Below, piece by piece: positions 1 to 8,070 of a DNA stretch of 25,034 nt. The translations under genes and the position numbers were made by a program. The notes beneath the pieces are model-generated. The model ran no database searches and had not been told where the DNA came from. It was given only the letters and a program-made list of their open reading frames with translations. The number at the start of each line of letters is the position of its first letter. Position 1 is the first letter of the stretch. The stretch lies in assembly GCA_001275005.1 (NCBI GenBank), contig JWZX01002780.1, positions 1 through 25,034 of the forward strand, read 5' to 3'. The stretch comes from Chrysochromulina tobinii (taxonomy: Eukaryota > Haptophyta > Prymnesiales > Chrysochromulinaceae).

Positions 1-107
1 CAACGCCAATTGCTCGACCTGCATCCCCATCCAATTCGGGTCCTGGACCCTCGTCCGGTACAAAGCGTCCGACAGACAAGCTCTCGCCATCATCAACCGC
101 AAGCCTT

Positions 108-3100
108 ATGCCTCCGCCTCCACCAAAGCTGCCACGCAAGCAAACCCGTGGTTCGATGCAACTCGAGGCGGCTACGGGCAAGCCAATAGATGAGCTGCTC
201 TTTGGCGAGAGGCAAGCAGCCAGCAGTAGCGCGGATTCGCGGCCAAAAGATCCGCATCACGTGCTGCGCAGGCTCGAGAAGAAGGTGCGAGAGATTGAGC
301 GGCTGCAGCAGCAGGCGAGCGATGGCAGAGAGCTATCTGCCGAGGAGCGCACCAAGGTGGGTGAGCTTCTGGTGTTCCAGCGACAGATTGCGCTGCTAAA
401 GCAGCCGACGCCGGGGCCGACGCCGGGGCCAACGCCGGTGCAGACACCGGGCTCAACACAGACGCCAAGCTCCGAGCTGTCGGGCGCCAGCACGCAGATC
501 CATGAGGCAGCCTGCTTTGCCTCCGCGTACTCCTCCGCGCAGGCCAAGGTGCAGTCGCTACTTATCTCGCCGCCGACGCGCGTACCGACGCGCCACACTT
601 CGGCCGAAGTGCAGCAGCAGCTGGCGGACGAGCGAAGAGGGCGCGAGTGCGCTCGAGAGGCGGCTCGACAGGAGGCACGCGAGGTTGAGCAGGCAACGTG
701 GCAGCTGCTGCGTGCGCCCTTGGACAGCTGGGACGACCAGGCACTCTGGCAGCTCGCCATGTGTGAGTTCGCCCTCGAGCACATCGCCGACGTGGCTTCG
801 TCGCCAAAGCAGCTCCAGTTGGAATTTCGGGCGGCGTGTGAGGAGGTGAGGCATCCGGATGAGGTGCCTCGCTTGCGCGGCTCGAATAGCATCGATGCGC
901 TCATGGATGCGTTCCATGACTCCGAGCTGCTGCGCGATGAGGTGTTGCATCAGCTCGCGCGCTACAAGCGCTTGTACTGCTCCATCTTCCGGGGCTTTGG
1001 CCGCTTCCGCGTGGTGGCGCTGCTGCCTGGCGAGACGCTCCTCGAGCTGATGAAGCGCACGCATGACGACGCGCTCAAATGGCGGCCCCCTGGCAAGTCC
1101 CCTGCAGAGATGCTTGCGCTCATCTCCAAGGAGAAGGGCAAGTACTGCGCAAACTGGCGCGAAAACACGTGGCTGACGCGGCACGAGGATGCGGGCGTGA
1201 CTCTTTCACTGCGTGGCGCCGTGGGAGTGATCAAGGGAGGCGTGCGGCGGCTCGAACACTTGCCAGAGGGGCAGCGCCCGTCCATCGAGCATTTCACGAC
1301 CGTCCGCAACCACGACTATCAGGCACACTTTATCCAGCGCTCAAAGTCGCTGACCAACTCGTTTGCCGTGCAGCGCTGCACGATCCAGTGGGACGAGGTA
1401 ACAATGAACCACTTGGCGTGGTGCGTGATCATCCTCAACTGCACGCGCACGGCCTCGGTGCGCGAGCGCGAGGTGCTCTCAACAAGCAAGCTGAAGAAGG
1501 ACGAGAAGGGCATGTCCAAGCAGGGGCACCAGGTAGGCGGCGCAGTCATCACCGCGGTTGATGAGTACGACGTGCCGGTGGCCAACATCGACTATTGCTG
1601 CTCCGACACGACGGGCTCGAACTCAAGCCTCAAGCTGCCGCGCGACAAGGGCGGCTGTGGCGGCAAGGGCGGCGCGTACGCCCACCTCTGGGCATGGTTC
1701 AGGTCGAAAGGTCATGTGCTATTCTTCATGATCTGGTGCCTCTCGCACCTGGCCAACAACGAGTTTGCAACTGTCATGAAGTCGTACGGTGTGTGCCCGA
1801 TGGGCCAGTCGCGGCTGCGCAAGAAGGCCAAGCTCGGAGTGGTGGCGCCCGTCGTGGACCGCGCCGAGAAGTTTGAGGAGGACGACAACGACGGAAGGAG
1901 CGACGACGACGACGAGGGCGACGAGGGCGACTCTTGGCTGTCAAATGTGCAGGGTTTGCAGCCGCGCGGTCGCAAGCAGGCTGATCGCTGGAGGATTCCA
2001 GAGCACCTGAACGACTTGGTCTACGCCATCCAAAACACCGACGGCTGCCTCCAATTCATCTGCGATTCCGAGGGCCTCAAGCGCCTCGGCCAACCAACGT
2101 ACGGCGTCGACACGCGATGGGGCTACTACGTCAAGTTCCTCATGTGGCTTGCCCCGTGCACGCGACGGTACGAGGTGATCATGACGTACTTGCTCCACTG
2201 CTGGCTTCTCGCTGAGGGCGAGGCAGGCCTCGACATCCCAGCCAACGGCAGCGACGCCGAGAGCAGCGAGGCGTCAGTGCTGATTGGCACCGTGCTGTTG
2301 GAAAAGATCCAGCTGATTAAGCACGATGCGCGGCGGCAGCTGCTGGTCGAGATGGCCGACCCAACGCTTCGCATCTGGCTCATCTTTCTCGCTCTCTATG
2401 GAGAGCGCTCTGTCCTTCGCCTCCTAAATTACTCGCAGAACGATGAGCTAGGCGTCGCCTTCAAGGCGCCGCGCATCGTCCGCACGCGCATCGCCGAATT
2501 TGATGGCATTTCTAGCGCGTCCAACGACCCGCTCAAGCACGAGTGGTTCAAACCACTGTGCACATTTGTCGAGGAGCGCTCCGCCGTCTACCTCAACCTC
2601 GAGAACGTGCGAAACATTGTGCGCAAGGCCGCAAGGACGGCGAGCTACTACTTCCAAGGCGAGAAGGGAGCAGAAAGCAAGCCCAGAGAGCAGCGGGCGC
2701 TCCGCTGGCTGAGGCACCCGGCGCTGCTTGCCCTCGGCTTGAGGGACGAGAAGGGGCACGCAAAGGAGACGGCCCAGGCGTTGACCGCGATGGCTGTGCA
2801 GGGCATGGCAGGCATCTGCAGGGCTATCCTGCCGTACATGCCCGACGGCGCGACCGTGGATGAGCTGCAGCAGGCGATCAGCAATGCGACAGATGGCGTA
2901 GGCGTCATCTTCCAGCCGGAGTCTATGGAGGTCATCGCAGAGCTGGCAACTAGGCAGCATGAGCACGTGAGGCTGGCCGACCTGCCAAGCGCAAAGGATC
3001 TCCATGTGCTGCTCTGGCGCATCGGCAGCCACGTCATGACCGGCAATTTCATCGCCGAGACGGTGGTCAAGACGCTTGAGCACGGCTTGCATGCAACGCA

Positions 3101-4742
3101 GCGGCGCTACCAGGCTTACGCTTCAATGCTCTGCGCCGCGCGCCATCGCGGTCCTGTACGCTGGCCCATGACCGACGCGGACTACACGTGGGCTGCGGCT
3201 GAGCTGCGGAAGGCCAGAGAAACAGCTCGAGCAACGAAGCGCTCCCTGGGGCTCGAGCTGATGATGGTGGACCTTTCAAGCGAGCGCATCGAACCCCTCG
3301 ACCACGAGCCGCAGGAGACGGAGAAGACCATCGAGGACATGGAGGCGATGGAGGCGGAGGAGGCAACTCTCGGCGGCATCAACCCCGAGGAGAAGAGCAC
3401 AACGATGCCATCCGTGAAAGTGTCCGAGATACGCAGCGTCCTTGCCACAGACACTGTCGTGGAGCTGCTCTGGGAGATCACGCCGAAACAGGAGCACAAG
3501 TGCCACCCTGCGCTGATCATCAAGGTACTCAAGCGCACGGTGCACATTCGTTGGCTCAAGAACGTTGGCCCTATTGAACACGGTGTGCTGGTAATCAACG
3601 AGGCTTACGCCGCGGAGACTTGGGAGATCAGGCACATTTCAGATACCCTGGCGGACGTGGATGAGCCACCGGAGGCAGATCGCCCGGCTGAAATCGCAGC
3701 AGGCACACGGTGGTGGCGGCGGAGAGGATGCGGCGGCGCGAGCTCTTCTGCCGCTTTCACCTCAGCCAATTCGGCCTCCGCTTCCGGCTCTGCTTCCAAT
3801 GCGATTGACCTGCAAGAGCCCATGTTGTTTGGCCCCGCGCGGCGCATGCGTGGCGACCTCGCATACCCGTCACAGGACGGAAGGCAATGGCTCAGCGACG
3901 TCATCATCGCCAATGCGCACGCTGCTGATGAGCGCCCTGTGGGAGACGTTTCCGTTTTGTATAAGTATCCACGAGCGGAAGTGCAGATGCCCATGATCTT
4001 TGAGCAGCGAGGTGAGCAGTGCGTGCTGCACAACCAGCAGGCATGTCTAATCCAACAGTACTGCAGTGGCGTGCACTGGCACAACATTGTACTGATTGGA
4101 CCAGAGCGTCGCGCCTACTACTGGGAGCCGAATGGAAGCTCGATGACCAGTCGTCACGCAATTCGTGTAGCTTTTGACGCTGCCGCTCCCGCAGGATGGA
4201 CGCTCGAGTCCATTCAGCTCAAGCTACAGGCAGACGGCCACTCATGTGGCGACTGGGCTCACTACTTCCGTTGCCGCGTGCTTGCATACGCGGCCGAGCA
4301 AAAGGTAAGGACGTGCACGTTCCCGGCCTTCCTGCAAGCGGAGTTGCCGAATTTGCGTCTCCTCAGAGGCACACCGCTGACCGAAGCCGAGCGCCGCCAG
4401 CGTCGATTCGCCACGCAGCGCCGCGATGCTCTGCGCGAGCTGCTACGCGGCGCAGCGCAAAAGGGGTTGCTCCCATGGGGGGACTCGCAGCTCGAAGATT
4501 TCACGTCAGACGGCACGGTGTCCCACCCGATTGACTTAGAATCGCTCGATGAGAGCATAGAGGGCAATGAGGGGTTTGTGGCGCCACAGGCGGACGAGTC
4601 GGCGGCGTCAGTGGCCCGAGCGGCGGTGGCTGCTGCCGAAGCCGCTGCCTGCGCGGCGGAGGCTGCGGCGGCCGCGGCAGCCGCGCGTCCTGGGGACAAG
4701 ATTTTGACGAGTATCGCCGAGACGGCGCGCGCGCGGGCGTAA
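108..4742 (+). CDS. Transposase-like (RNase H fold) protein with C-terminal Ulp1/C48-like cysteine protease domain; 5' end possibly truncated
   Basis: The product is 1544 aa from the ATG at 108. The frame stays open and low-complexity (Pro/Ser) to the window edge, so the true start may lie upstream. A charged helix at about residues 50-96 (LRRLEKKVREIERL) resembles a coiled-coil motif common in protist proteins, followed by TPGP repeats. The centre looks like a DDE transposase core: WDEVT (D429), then SDTTGSNS (D500), then a CxxH signature (C544-LS-H547) seen downstream of the second catalytic Asp in several superfamilies such as hAT and Kolobok. The third acidic residue is not fixed; an E/D-rich stretch is near residues 810-825. 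An acidic linker lies near 586-604. The C-terminus has Ulp1/C48 order: H1323 (HWHNIVLIG), E1340 or N1342 (YYWEPNG), Q1374 and C1380 (QADGHSCGDW). The tail is Ala-rich. I infer a mobile-element protein; the superfamily is undecided. Confidence 0.6.
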   Translation: MPPPPPKLPRKQTRGSMQLEAATGKPIDELLFGERQAASSSADSRPKDPHHVLRRLEKKVREIERLQQQASDGRELSAEERTKVGELLVFQRQIALLKQPTPGPTPGPTPVQTPGSTQTPSSELSGASTQIHEAACFASAYSSAQAKVQSLLISPPTRVPTRHTSAEVQQQLADERRGRECAREAARQEAREVEQATWQLLRAPLDSWDDQALWQLAMCEFALEHIADVASSPKQLQLEFRAACEEVRHPDEVPRLRGSNSIDALMDAFHDSELLRDEVLHQLARYKRLYCSIFRGFGRFRVVALLPGETLLELMKRTHDDALKWRPPGKSPAEMLALISKEKGKYCANWRENTWLTRHEDAGVTLSLRGAVGVIKGGVRRLEHLPEGQRPSIEHFTTVRNHDYQAHFIQRSKSLTNSFAVQRCTIQWDEVTMNHLAWCVIILNCTRTASVREREVLSTSKLKKDEKGMSKQGHQVGGAVITAVDEYDVPVANIDYCCSDTTGSNSSLKLPRDKGGCGGKGGAYAHLWAWFRSKGHVLFFMIWCLSHLANNEFATVMKSYGVCPMGQSRLRKKAKLGVVAPVVDRAEKFEEDDNDGRSDDDDEGDEGDSWLSNVQGLQPRGRKQADRWRIPEHLNDLVYAIQNTDGCLQFICDSEGLKRLGQPTYGVDTRWGYYVKFLMWLAPCTRRYEVIMTYLLHCWLLAEGEAGLDIPANGSDAESSEASVLIGTVLLEKIQLIKHDARRQLLVEMADPTLRIWLIFLALYGERSVLRLLNYSQNDELGVAFKAPRIVRTRIAEFDGISSASNDPLKHEWFKPLCTFVEERSAVYLNLENVRNIVRKAARTASYYFQGEKGAESKPREQRALRWLRHPALLALGLRDEKGHAKETAQALTAMAVQGMAGICRAILPYMPDGATVDELQQAISNATDGVGVIFQPESMEVIAELATRQHEHVRLADLPSAKDLHVLLWRIGSHVMTGNFIAETVVKTLEHGLHATQRRYQAYASMLCAARHRGPVRWPMTDADYTWAAAELRKARETARATKRSLGLELMMVDLSSERIEPLDHEPQETEKTIEDMEAMEAEEATLGGINPEEKSTTMPSVKVSEIRSVLATDTVVELLWEITPKQEHKCHPALIIKVLKRTVHIRWLKNVGPIEHGVLVINEAYAAETWEIRHISDTLADVDEPPEADRPAEIAAGTRWWRRRGCGGASSSAAFTSANSASASGSASNAIDLQEPMLFGPARRMRGDLAYPSQDGRQWLSDVIIANAHAADERPVGDVSVLYKYPRAEVQMPMIFEQRGEQCVLHNQQACLIQQYCSGVHWHNIVLIGPERRAYYWEPNGSSMTSRHAIRVAFDAAAPAGWTLESIQLKLQADGHSCGDWAHYFRCRVLAYAAEQKVRTCTFPAFLQAELPNLRLLRGTPLTEAERRQRRFATQRRDALRELLRGAAQKGLLPWGDSQLEDFTSDGTVSHPIDLESLDESIEGNEGFVAPQADESAASVARAAVAAAEAAACAAEAAAAAAAARPGDKILTSIAETARARA

Positions 4743-4856
4743 AAGGCGGCGGACGAGGCGGCAATGTCGCTTCGGGTCCTCGAGGAGCTCCAGGGCAAGA
4801 TGGACACGGGAATCCGCGTCAACTCCGCCCTCGCCCGGCTTTGGGGCGTCCGTTGA
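4743..4856 (+). other. In-frame coding-like extension after the stop of the transposase-like ORF
   Basis: After the TAA at 4740-4742 the same frame continues for 37 codons to a TGA at 4854-4856. The extension is helical and charged (ADEAAMSLRVLEELQGK, ending ALARLWGVR) and resembles the Ala-rich helical tail just before the stop. It could be the original C-terminus cut off by a nonsense mutation, a readthrough extension, or ordinary 3' flank that happens to stay open in GC-rich DNA. Confidence 0.35.
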
Positions 4857-5145
4857 ATTGACTGTATGTAGTATGAGGCCAGCATCACGCATCGGCGAGA
4901 TGCGGTGAAAAGAAACTTATCTTGAGAGGTTTGTGGCTGAAGTGTGAAGAGGCCGGCGCCACACAGCGGCAAACCGCGGTGTTCAGACGAGGAGTTTTGT
5001 TTGTCACGTTGGTAGTTTCAGTTGATCGCATCAATTTCGAGATTCGAATCAGAAAGGGGAAAAGGAAGAAAAAGCAAAGGGTATCACGTTCTGACTCGAT
5101 TCTGATTATATTTGATTCTTTCCATCATTCATCCTAATATCTGGG

Positions 5146-5231
5146 AATCTGGCCTCCTAATCTGGCCTCATCAGGGAACGGAATCGTAAAAGAATCTGGC
5201 CTCTGGACCTTCTTTTTCAAGAATCTGGCCT
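5146..5231 (+). repeat. Four copies of the 10-mer AATCTGGCCT
   Basis: Exact copies of AATCTGGCCT start at 5146, 5159, 5193 and 5222, irregularly spaced by 13, 34 and 29 bp. A partial relative (AGTGGCCTCC) follows near 5237. Nearby at about 5271-5315 there are also two diverged copies of an AAAGCAGTCTTC-type unit. Together they form a ragged lead-in to the satellite that begins at 5324. Function unknown. Confidence 0.8.
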
Positions 5232-5323
5232 GAGAAAGTGGCCTCCACCAAAAGTGGAGACTAATCATTAAAAAGCAGTCTTCTTTCATTCAAAGGCAGT
5301 CTTCAATCTTTCAAACTATCATT

Positions 5324-5815
5324 GAGGGTTTCAACACTCAGGTAATTACCCTATGGTGTTTCTACATAGTGGGGCGCGAGATTTTGACCTTGGGGGAGGG
5401 TTTCAACACTCAGGTAATTACCCAATGGTGTTTCTACATAGTGGGGCGCGAGATTTTGACCTTGGGGGAGAGGGTTTCAACACTCAGGTATTACCCTATG
5501 GTGTTTCTACATAGTGTGGGGCGCGGGATTTTGACCTTGGGGGAGGGTTTCAACACTCAGGTAATTATACCCTCTGGTGTTTCTACATAGTGGGGCGCGA
5601 GCTTTTGACCTTGGGGGAGAGGGGTTCAACACTCAGGTACTTACCCTATGGTGTTTCTACATAGTGTGGGGCGCGAGATTTTGACCTTGGGGGAGGGTTT
5701 CAACACTCAGGTAATTATACCCTATGGTGTTTCTACATAGTGGGGCTCGAGATTTTGACCTTGGGGGAGGGTTTCAAAACTCAGGTAATTACCCTATGGT
5801 GTTTCTACATAGTGA
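5324..5815 (+). repeat. Satellite of about seven ~74-bp units with dimeric higher-order pattern
   Basis: Units begin with GAGGGTTTCAACACTCAGG at 5324, 5396, 5470, 5543, 5619, 5693 and 5767, giving periods of 72, 74, 73, 76, 74 and 74 bp. Most units contain a GGTAATTACC-type palindrome, a CTATG...CATAG pair able to form a short stem, and the segment GCGCGAGATTTTGACCTTGG. Units 3 and 5 share one variant set (gagaggg start, tagtgtgggg). Units 4 and 6 share another (GGTAATTATACC). Pairs 3-4 and 5-6 therefore repeat as a ~150-bp dimer. The seventh unit breaks off after the CATAG segment. Confidence 0.95.
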
Positions 5816-5897
5816 TCGTGGTGTATCGTGGTGTACTAGTGGTGTGGGTGACGTACAGTGACGTGGGGTTTCCTATCCTTTTTGGGGGGGGTTTCCT

Positions 5898-6215
5898 ATC
5901 GGATACGTTGTATCCTGATGTATTCTGATGTATGTTGTATCCTGCATGTATCCTGATCGTATCTTGATGTGTCCCGTACATGTATACATCAAGATACATC
6001 GAGATACATCAGGATACAATTGTATCTGTGACTTTGGCATGATTGTAAATGTATCTTTATAACCAGGGATATGTATCCTTCTTTAGGATACATTTAGGAT
6101 ACATTTAGGATACATTTAGGATGCAATGTATCTTAACCCTCAGATACATGGCACACAAGATACACTCACGATACATGTCGGATACATAGGGGATACATTC
6201 GAGGATACGTATCTC
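5898..6215. repeat. Dense GATAC/GTATC motif cluster with inverted-repeat hairpin
   Basis: About 22 copies of GATAC or its complement GTATC lie in roughly 320 bp, mostly as GGATACAT or TGTATCC. The left part reads mainly GTATC and the part after 5985 mainly GATAC, so the two halves are inverted. Perfect 12-bp arms (GTATCTTGATGT at 5959-5970 and its complement at 5986-5997) enclose a 15-nt loop, and imperfect pairing extends outward. A 14-bp perfect palindrome, GATACAATTGTATC, lies at 6013-6026, and GATACGTATC at 6204-6213. Confidence 0.9.
6082..6120 (+). repeat. 11-bp tandem repeat (TTTAGGATACA), about 3.5 copies
   Basis: TTTAGGATACA is repeated at 6082, 6093 and 6104, followed by a partial copy from 6115 that decays into ATGCAATG. 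It lies within the GATAC cluster and is probably a local tandem expansion of one of its motifs. The TTTAGG part only superficially resembles telomeric repeats. Confidence 0.9.
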
Positions 6216-6540
6216 GAGCCCTACTTGCGGGGGCGCTTGGATAACCCCAAACCCCCGAGATACGGGCAGTAGCCAGTACATGTAGGGTTGTGGTCCGTGT
6301 GGTGCTCTTCTATTTTCCCTGTGAATAGGTCGCTCCCCGTCACCGGCGATCGGAGACTGGGGTCCTTCTGGGGTCCCCATCATTGTGTAAAGAACCCAGT
6401 CCCTGACTCACCGCGGTCCGAACACCCGGCTGATTGGGAGTTTGGGACAAAACTCTAAACCGGATCAACAATGCGCTGGTCGAGCTGGGACCTCGCTCTC
6501 TCGCCCATCGGTCTCGCCTTGGCCTGAGGCCTCCTTGTAG

Positions 6541-6580
6541 ACCTAGTGTAACCTAGTGTTAACCTAGTATAGACCTAGTG
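6541..6580 (+). repeat. Short tandem ACCTAGTGT-like repeats
   Basis: Four close copies of ACCTAGTG/ACCTAGTA start at 6541, 6551, 6562 and 6573, spaced 10-11 bp. They lie in the 3' flank of the 2OG-oxygenase gene, which ends at 6715 on the minus strand. The spacing is near one helical turn. Role unknown. Confidence 0.7.
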
Positions 6581-6714
6581 ATCGATCACAATGTGAGCAA
6601 GGGATGAGTGAATGAGAGAGGTGGGTCGTCGGTCTGTCGTCCGGATGCTCGATCGTTTCGATCGAGACGGCACCAATCACTAACCAATCACAGCAATCAC
6701 CAACCTGACTGTTT

Positions 6715-7572
6715 TCACACAGTGTCGAGCACTTCGAGGTCGAGCCGACGCGCACTAAAGCTGGCCAAGAAGATGACGCGGCATCCCGTCTCCACCGGCA
6801 TGCCCGCGTGTGTGATGCGGCCACCGTACAGGAGCGCGGTGCCCTGCGGAGGGCGCAGCACCACGCCTGGCGCACTTAATGGCGCACTCGCAGGCTGGCC
6901 GTACTGAGGCAATCCCTTATCCGAGGCCGACGACCAGAAACCGGTGCCTCCGCCCTCGTAGCTCTCGGGAGACGAGAGCGGGATGAGCACTGTGAGTGTC
7001 TGCCGGTCGGTATGCGCGAGGAACTCGCCCTTAGGTCGGTACACGTTGATTGCCGGCTCACGTGTGGAGTACGTGAGGCCGCCACTGGCGTGCAGTGCGC
7101 TCAAGCTGACCGTGCTCGGCTCGTCGCACAACATACATGTATTGGAAGTGACGTCTCCGTCCATGTCAACGTCACGCTCAAAGAGCTTTGCTACGGAAGG
7201 AAGTTCATTGTCGACGAATGAGCAGACCCGTGCCATCAGATTATCAAACTGCTGCGCCTGCCGTGGATGAAGCGAACGGATTGGCACTCTCACACGCCCC
7301 TCGGACCTCGGATTGTTACTTGTGAACTCGGCTAGAAAGGATGCAGTGCGCGCCCAGGTGGATGCTTGCTGCTTTTCGGCGGCACGAAGGCCATACTTGA
7401 GCAGCTCGGCGCACTCCTCAGGGCTCGCCACATCCGACACTTGCAGAACGCAGTTGCCGCGCGCGAGATTGCGGCCGAGCTCGAGACTACTGCTGCTTCC
7501 AGGGCGACTCGCCAATTTCACCTCGCTCCATGCAGGTGCGAGTGCACTCAGCGCGCACAACATTGCCGCCAT
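6715..7572 (-). CDS. 2-oxoglutarate/Fe(II)-dependent dioxygenase, prolyl 4-hydroxylase-like
   Basis: The product is 285 aa from the ATG at 7572. I prefer this start over an in-frame ATG 42 codons upstream because it gives a signal-peptide-like N-terminus (MAAMLCALSALAPAW). The C-terminal half has the double-stranded beta-helix signature: iron ligands H187 and D189 in EFLAHTD, H255 in GRITHAGMPV, and R265 (GCR), expected to bind 2-oxoglutarate. The segment INVYRPKGEF before the HxD and the glycine-rich YEGGGTGFW loop are typical of P4H-type enzymes. Such enzymes hydroxylate proline or related substrates using Fe(II), O2, ascorbate and 2-oxoglutarate. Entry to the secretory pathway is inferred from the N-terminus, and the substrate is unknown. 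The gene diverges from the next gene on the plus strand. Confidence 0.8.
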   Translation of the reverse strand: MAAMLCALSALAPAWSEVKLASRPGSSSSLELGRNLARGNCVLQVSDVASPEECAELLKYGLRAAEKQQASTWARTASFLAEFTSNNPRSEGRVRVPIRSLHPRQAQQFDNLMARVCSFVDNELPSVAKLFERDVDMDGDVTSNTCMLCDEPSTVSLSALHASGGLTYSTREPAINVYRPKGEFLAHTDRQTLTVLIPLSSPESYEGGGTGFWSSASDKGLPQYGQPASAPLSAPGVVLRPPQGTALLYGGRITHAGMPVETGCRVIFLASFSARRLDLEVLDTV

Positions 7573-8070
7573 GTGATGTGTGTTCGCGGAGGTTTCGGGG
7601 TTTTCAGGAAACTGCAAGGGAAAACCGCGATTGGGAACCAAACAGCTGCTTAACCCCCCATGGTCTGAGTGCTGTTGCCGTGTTCCATATTCACGCACAC
7701 TTTCCGACGACGACTACAGTACCGGTACCTCATTAAACCCCAAATCTATCCCTCTGGTAACTCTGGAGGCAGCCGAAACTACCGGTACCGGTACATGTAA
7801 AATCACACACGCTCCCGGGGACGCGCCCGCATGAGCGCTGCTGTATTGTGTGGCTTCGTTTTAAATTCACAGCCAATGTTTATAACTCGACACCCAAGAC
7901 ACCGGACCGGCGTTCATACGTGTGCGGTTACAACTAGCTCGGGGACCCCTGGACACCCACTTACCGGTAACACAGCCATTCTCTCGCACTTGCAATTCCC
8001 GGTCTTCGTGGCAAGCTCCAAGCAGCGAGAAGCTTGCTTGCTTCGCGGCCAGCAGCAGCCCTCCGTCGGC
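7573..8070. promoter_or_regulatory. Divergent intergenic region with four TACCGGTA palindromes
   Basis: This spacer separates the 2OG-oxygenase start (minus) from the preferred start of the next gene (plus). The perfect palindrome TACCGGTA occurs at 7720-7727, 7780-7787, 7786-7793 (overlapping the previous copy) and 7962-7969. Four copies of one 8-mer in 250 bp suggests a protein-binding element, but this is inference. If the plus-strand gene starts at the earlier ATG (7831), the last copy would be inside its coding region. Confidence 0.4.

Larger units (their letters stand above)
4857..6714. other. Gene-free, repeat-rich intergenic block
   Basis: I see no credible gene in this stretch. It is more AT-rich than its surroundings and is filled with short direct repeats, a ~74-bp satellite, a GATAC/GTATC cluster and an 11-bp tandem repeat, listed separately. 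Open frames inside the satellite are products of the repeat unit. The part at 6220-6540 is of mixed composition with no recognisable element. Confidence 0.7.

Noticed and set aside
5035-5055. GATTCGAATC resembling a tRNA B box
   Set aside because: No acceptor stem, anticodon arm or A box at the required distance; the word is simply palindromic.
5324-5815. Regular direct repeats resembling a CRISPR array
   Set aside because: The units are contiguous near-identical ~74-bp copies without unique spacers, in a eukaryotic context with no cas genes.
6082-6120. TTTAGG words as an interstitial telomeric repeat
   Set aside because: The repeat unit is 11 bp (TTTAGGATACA) and fits the local GATAC cluster; it is not TTTAGGG or TTAGGG in tandem.
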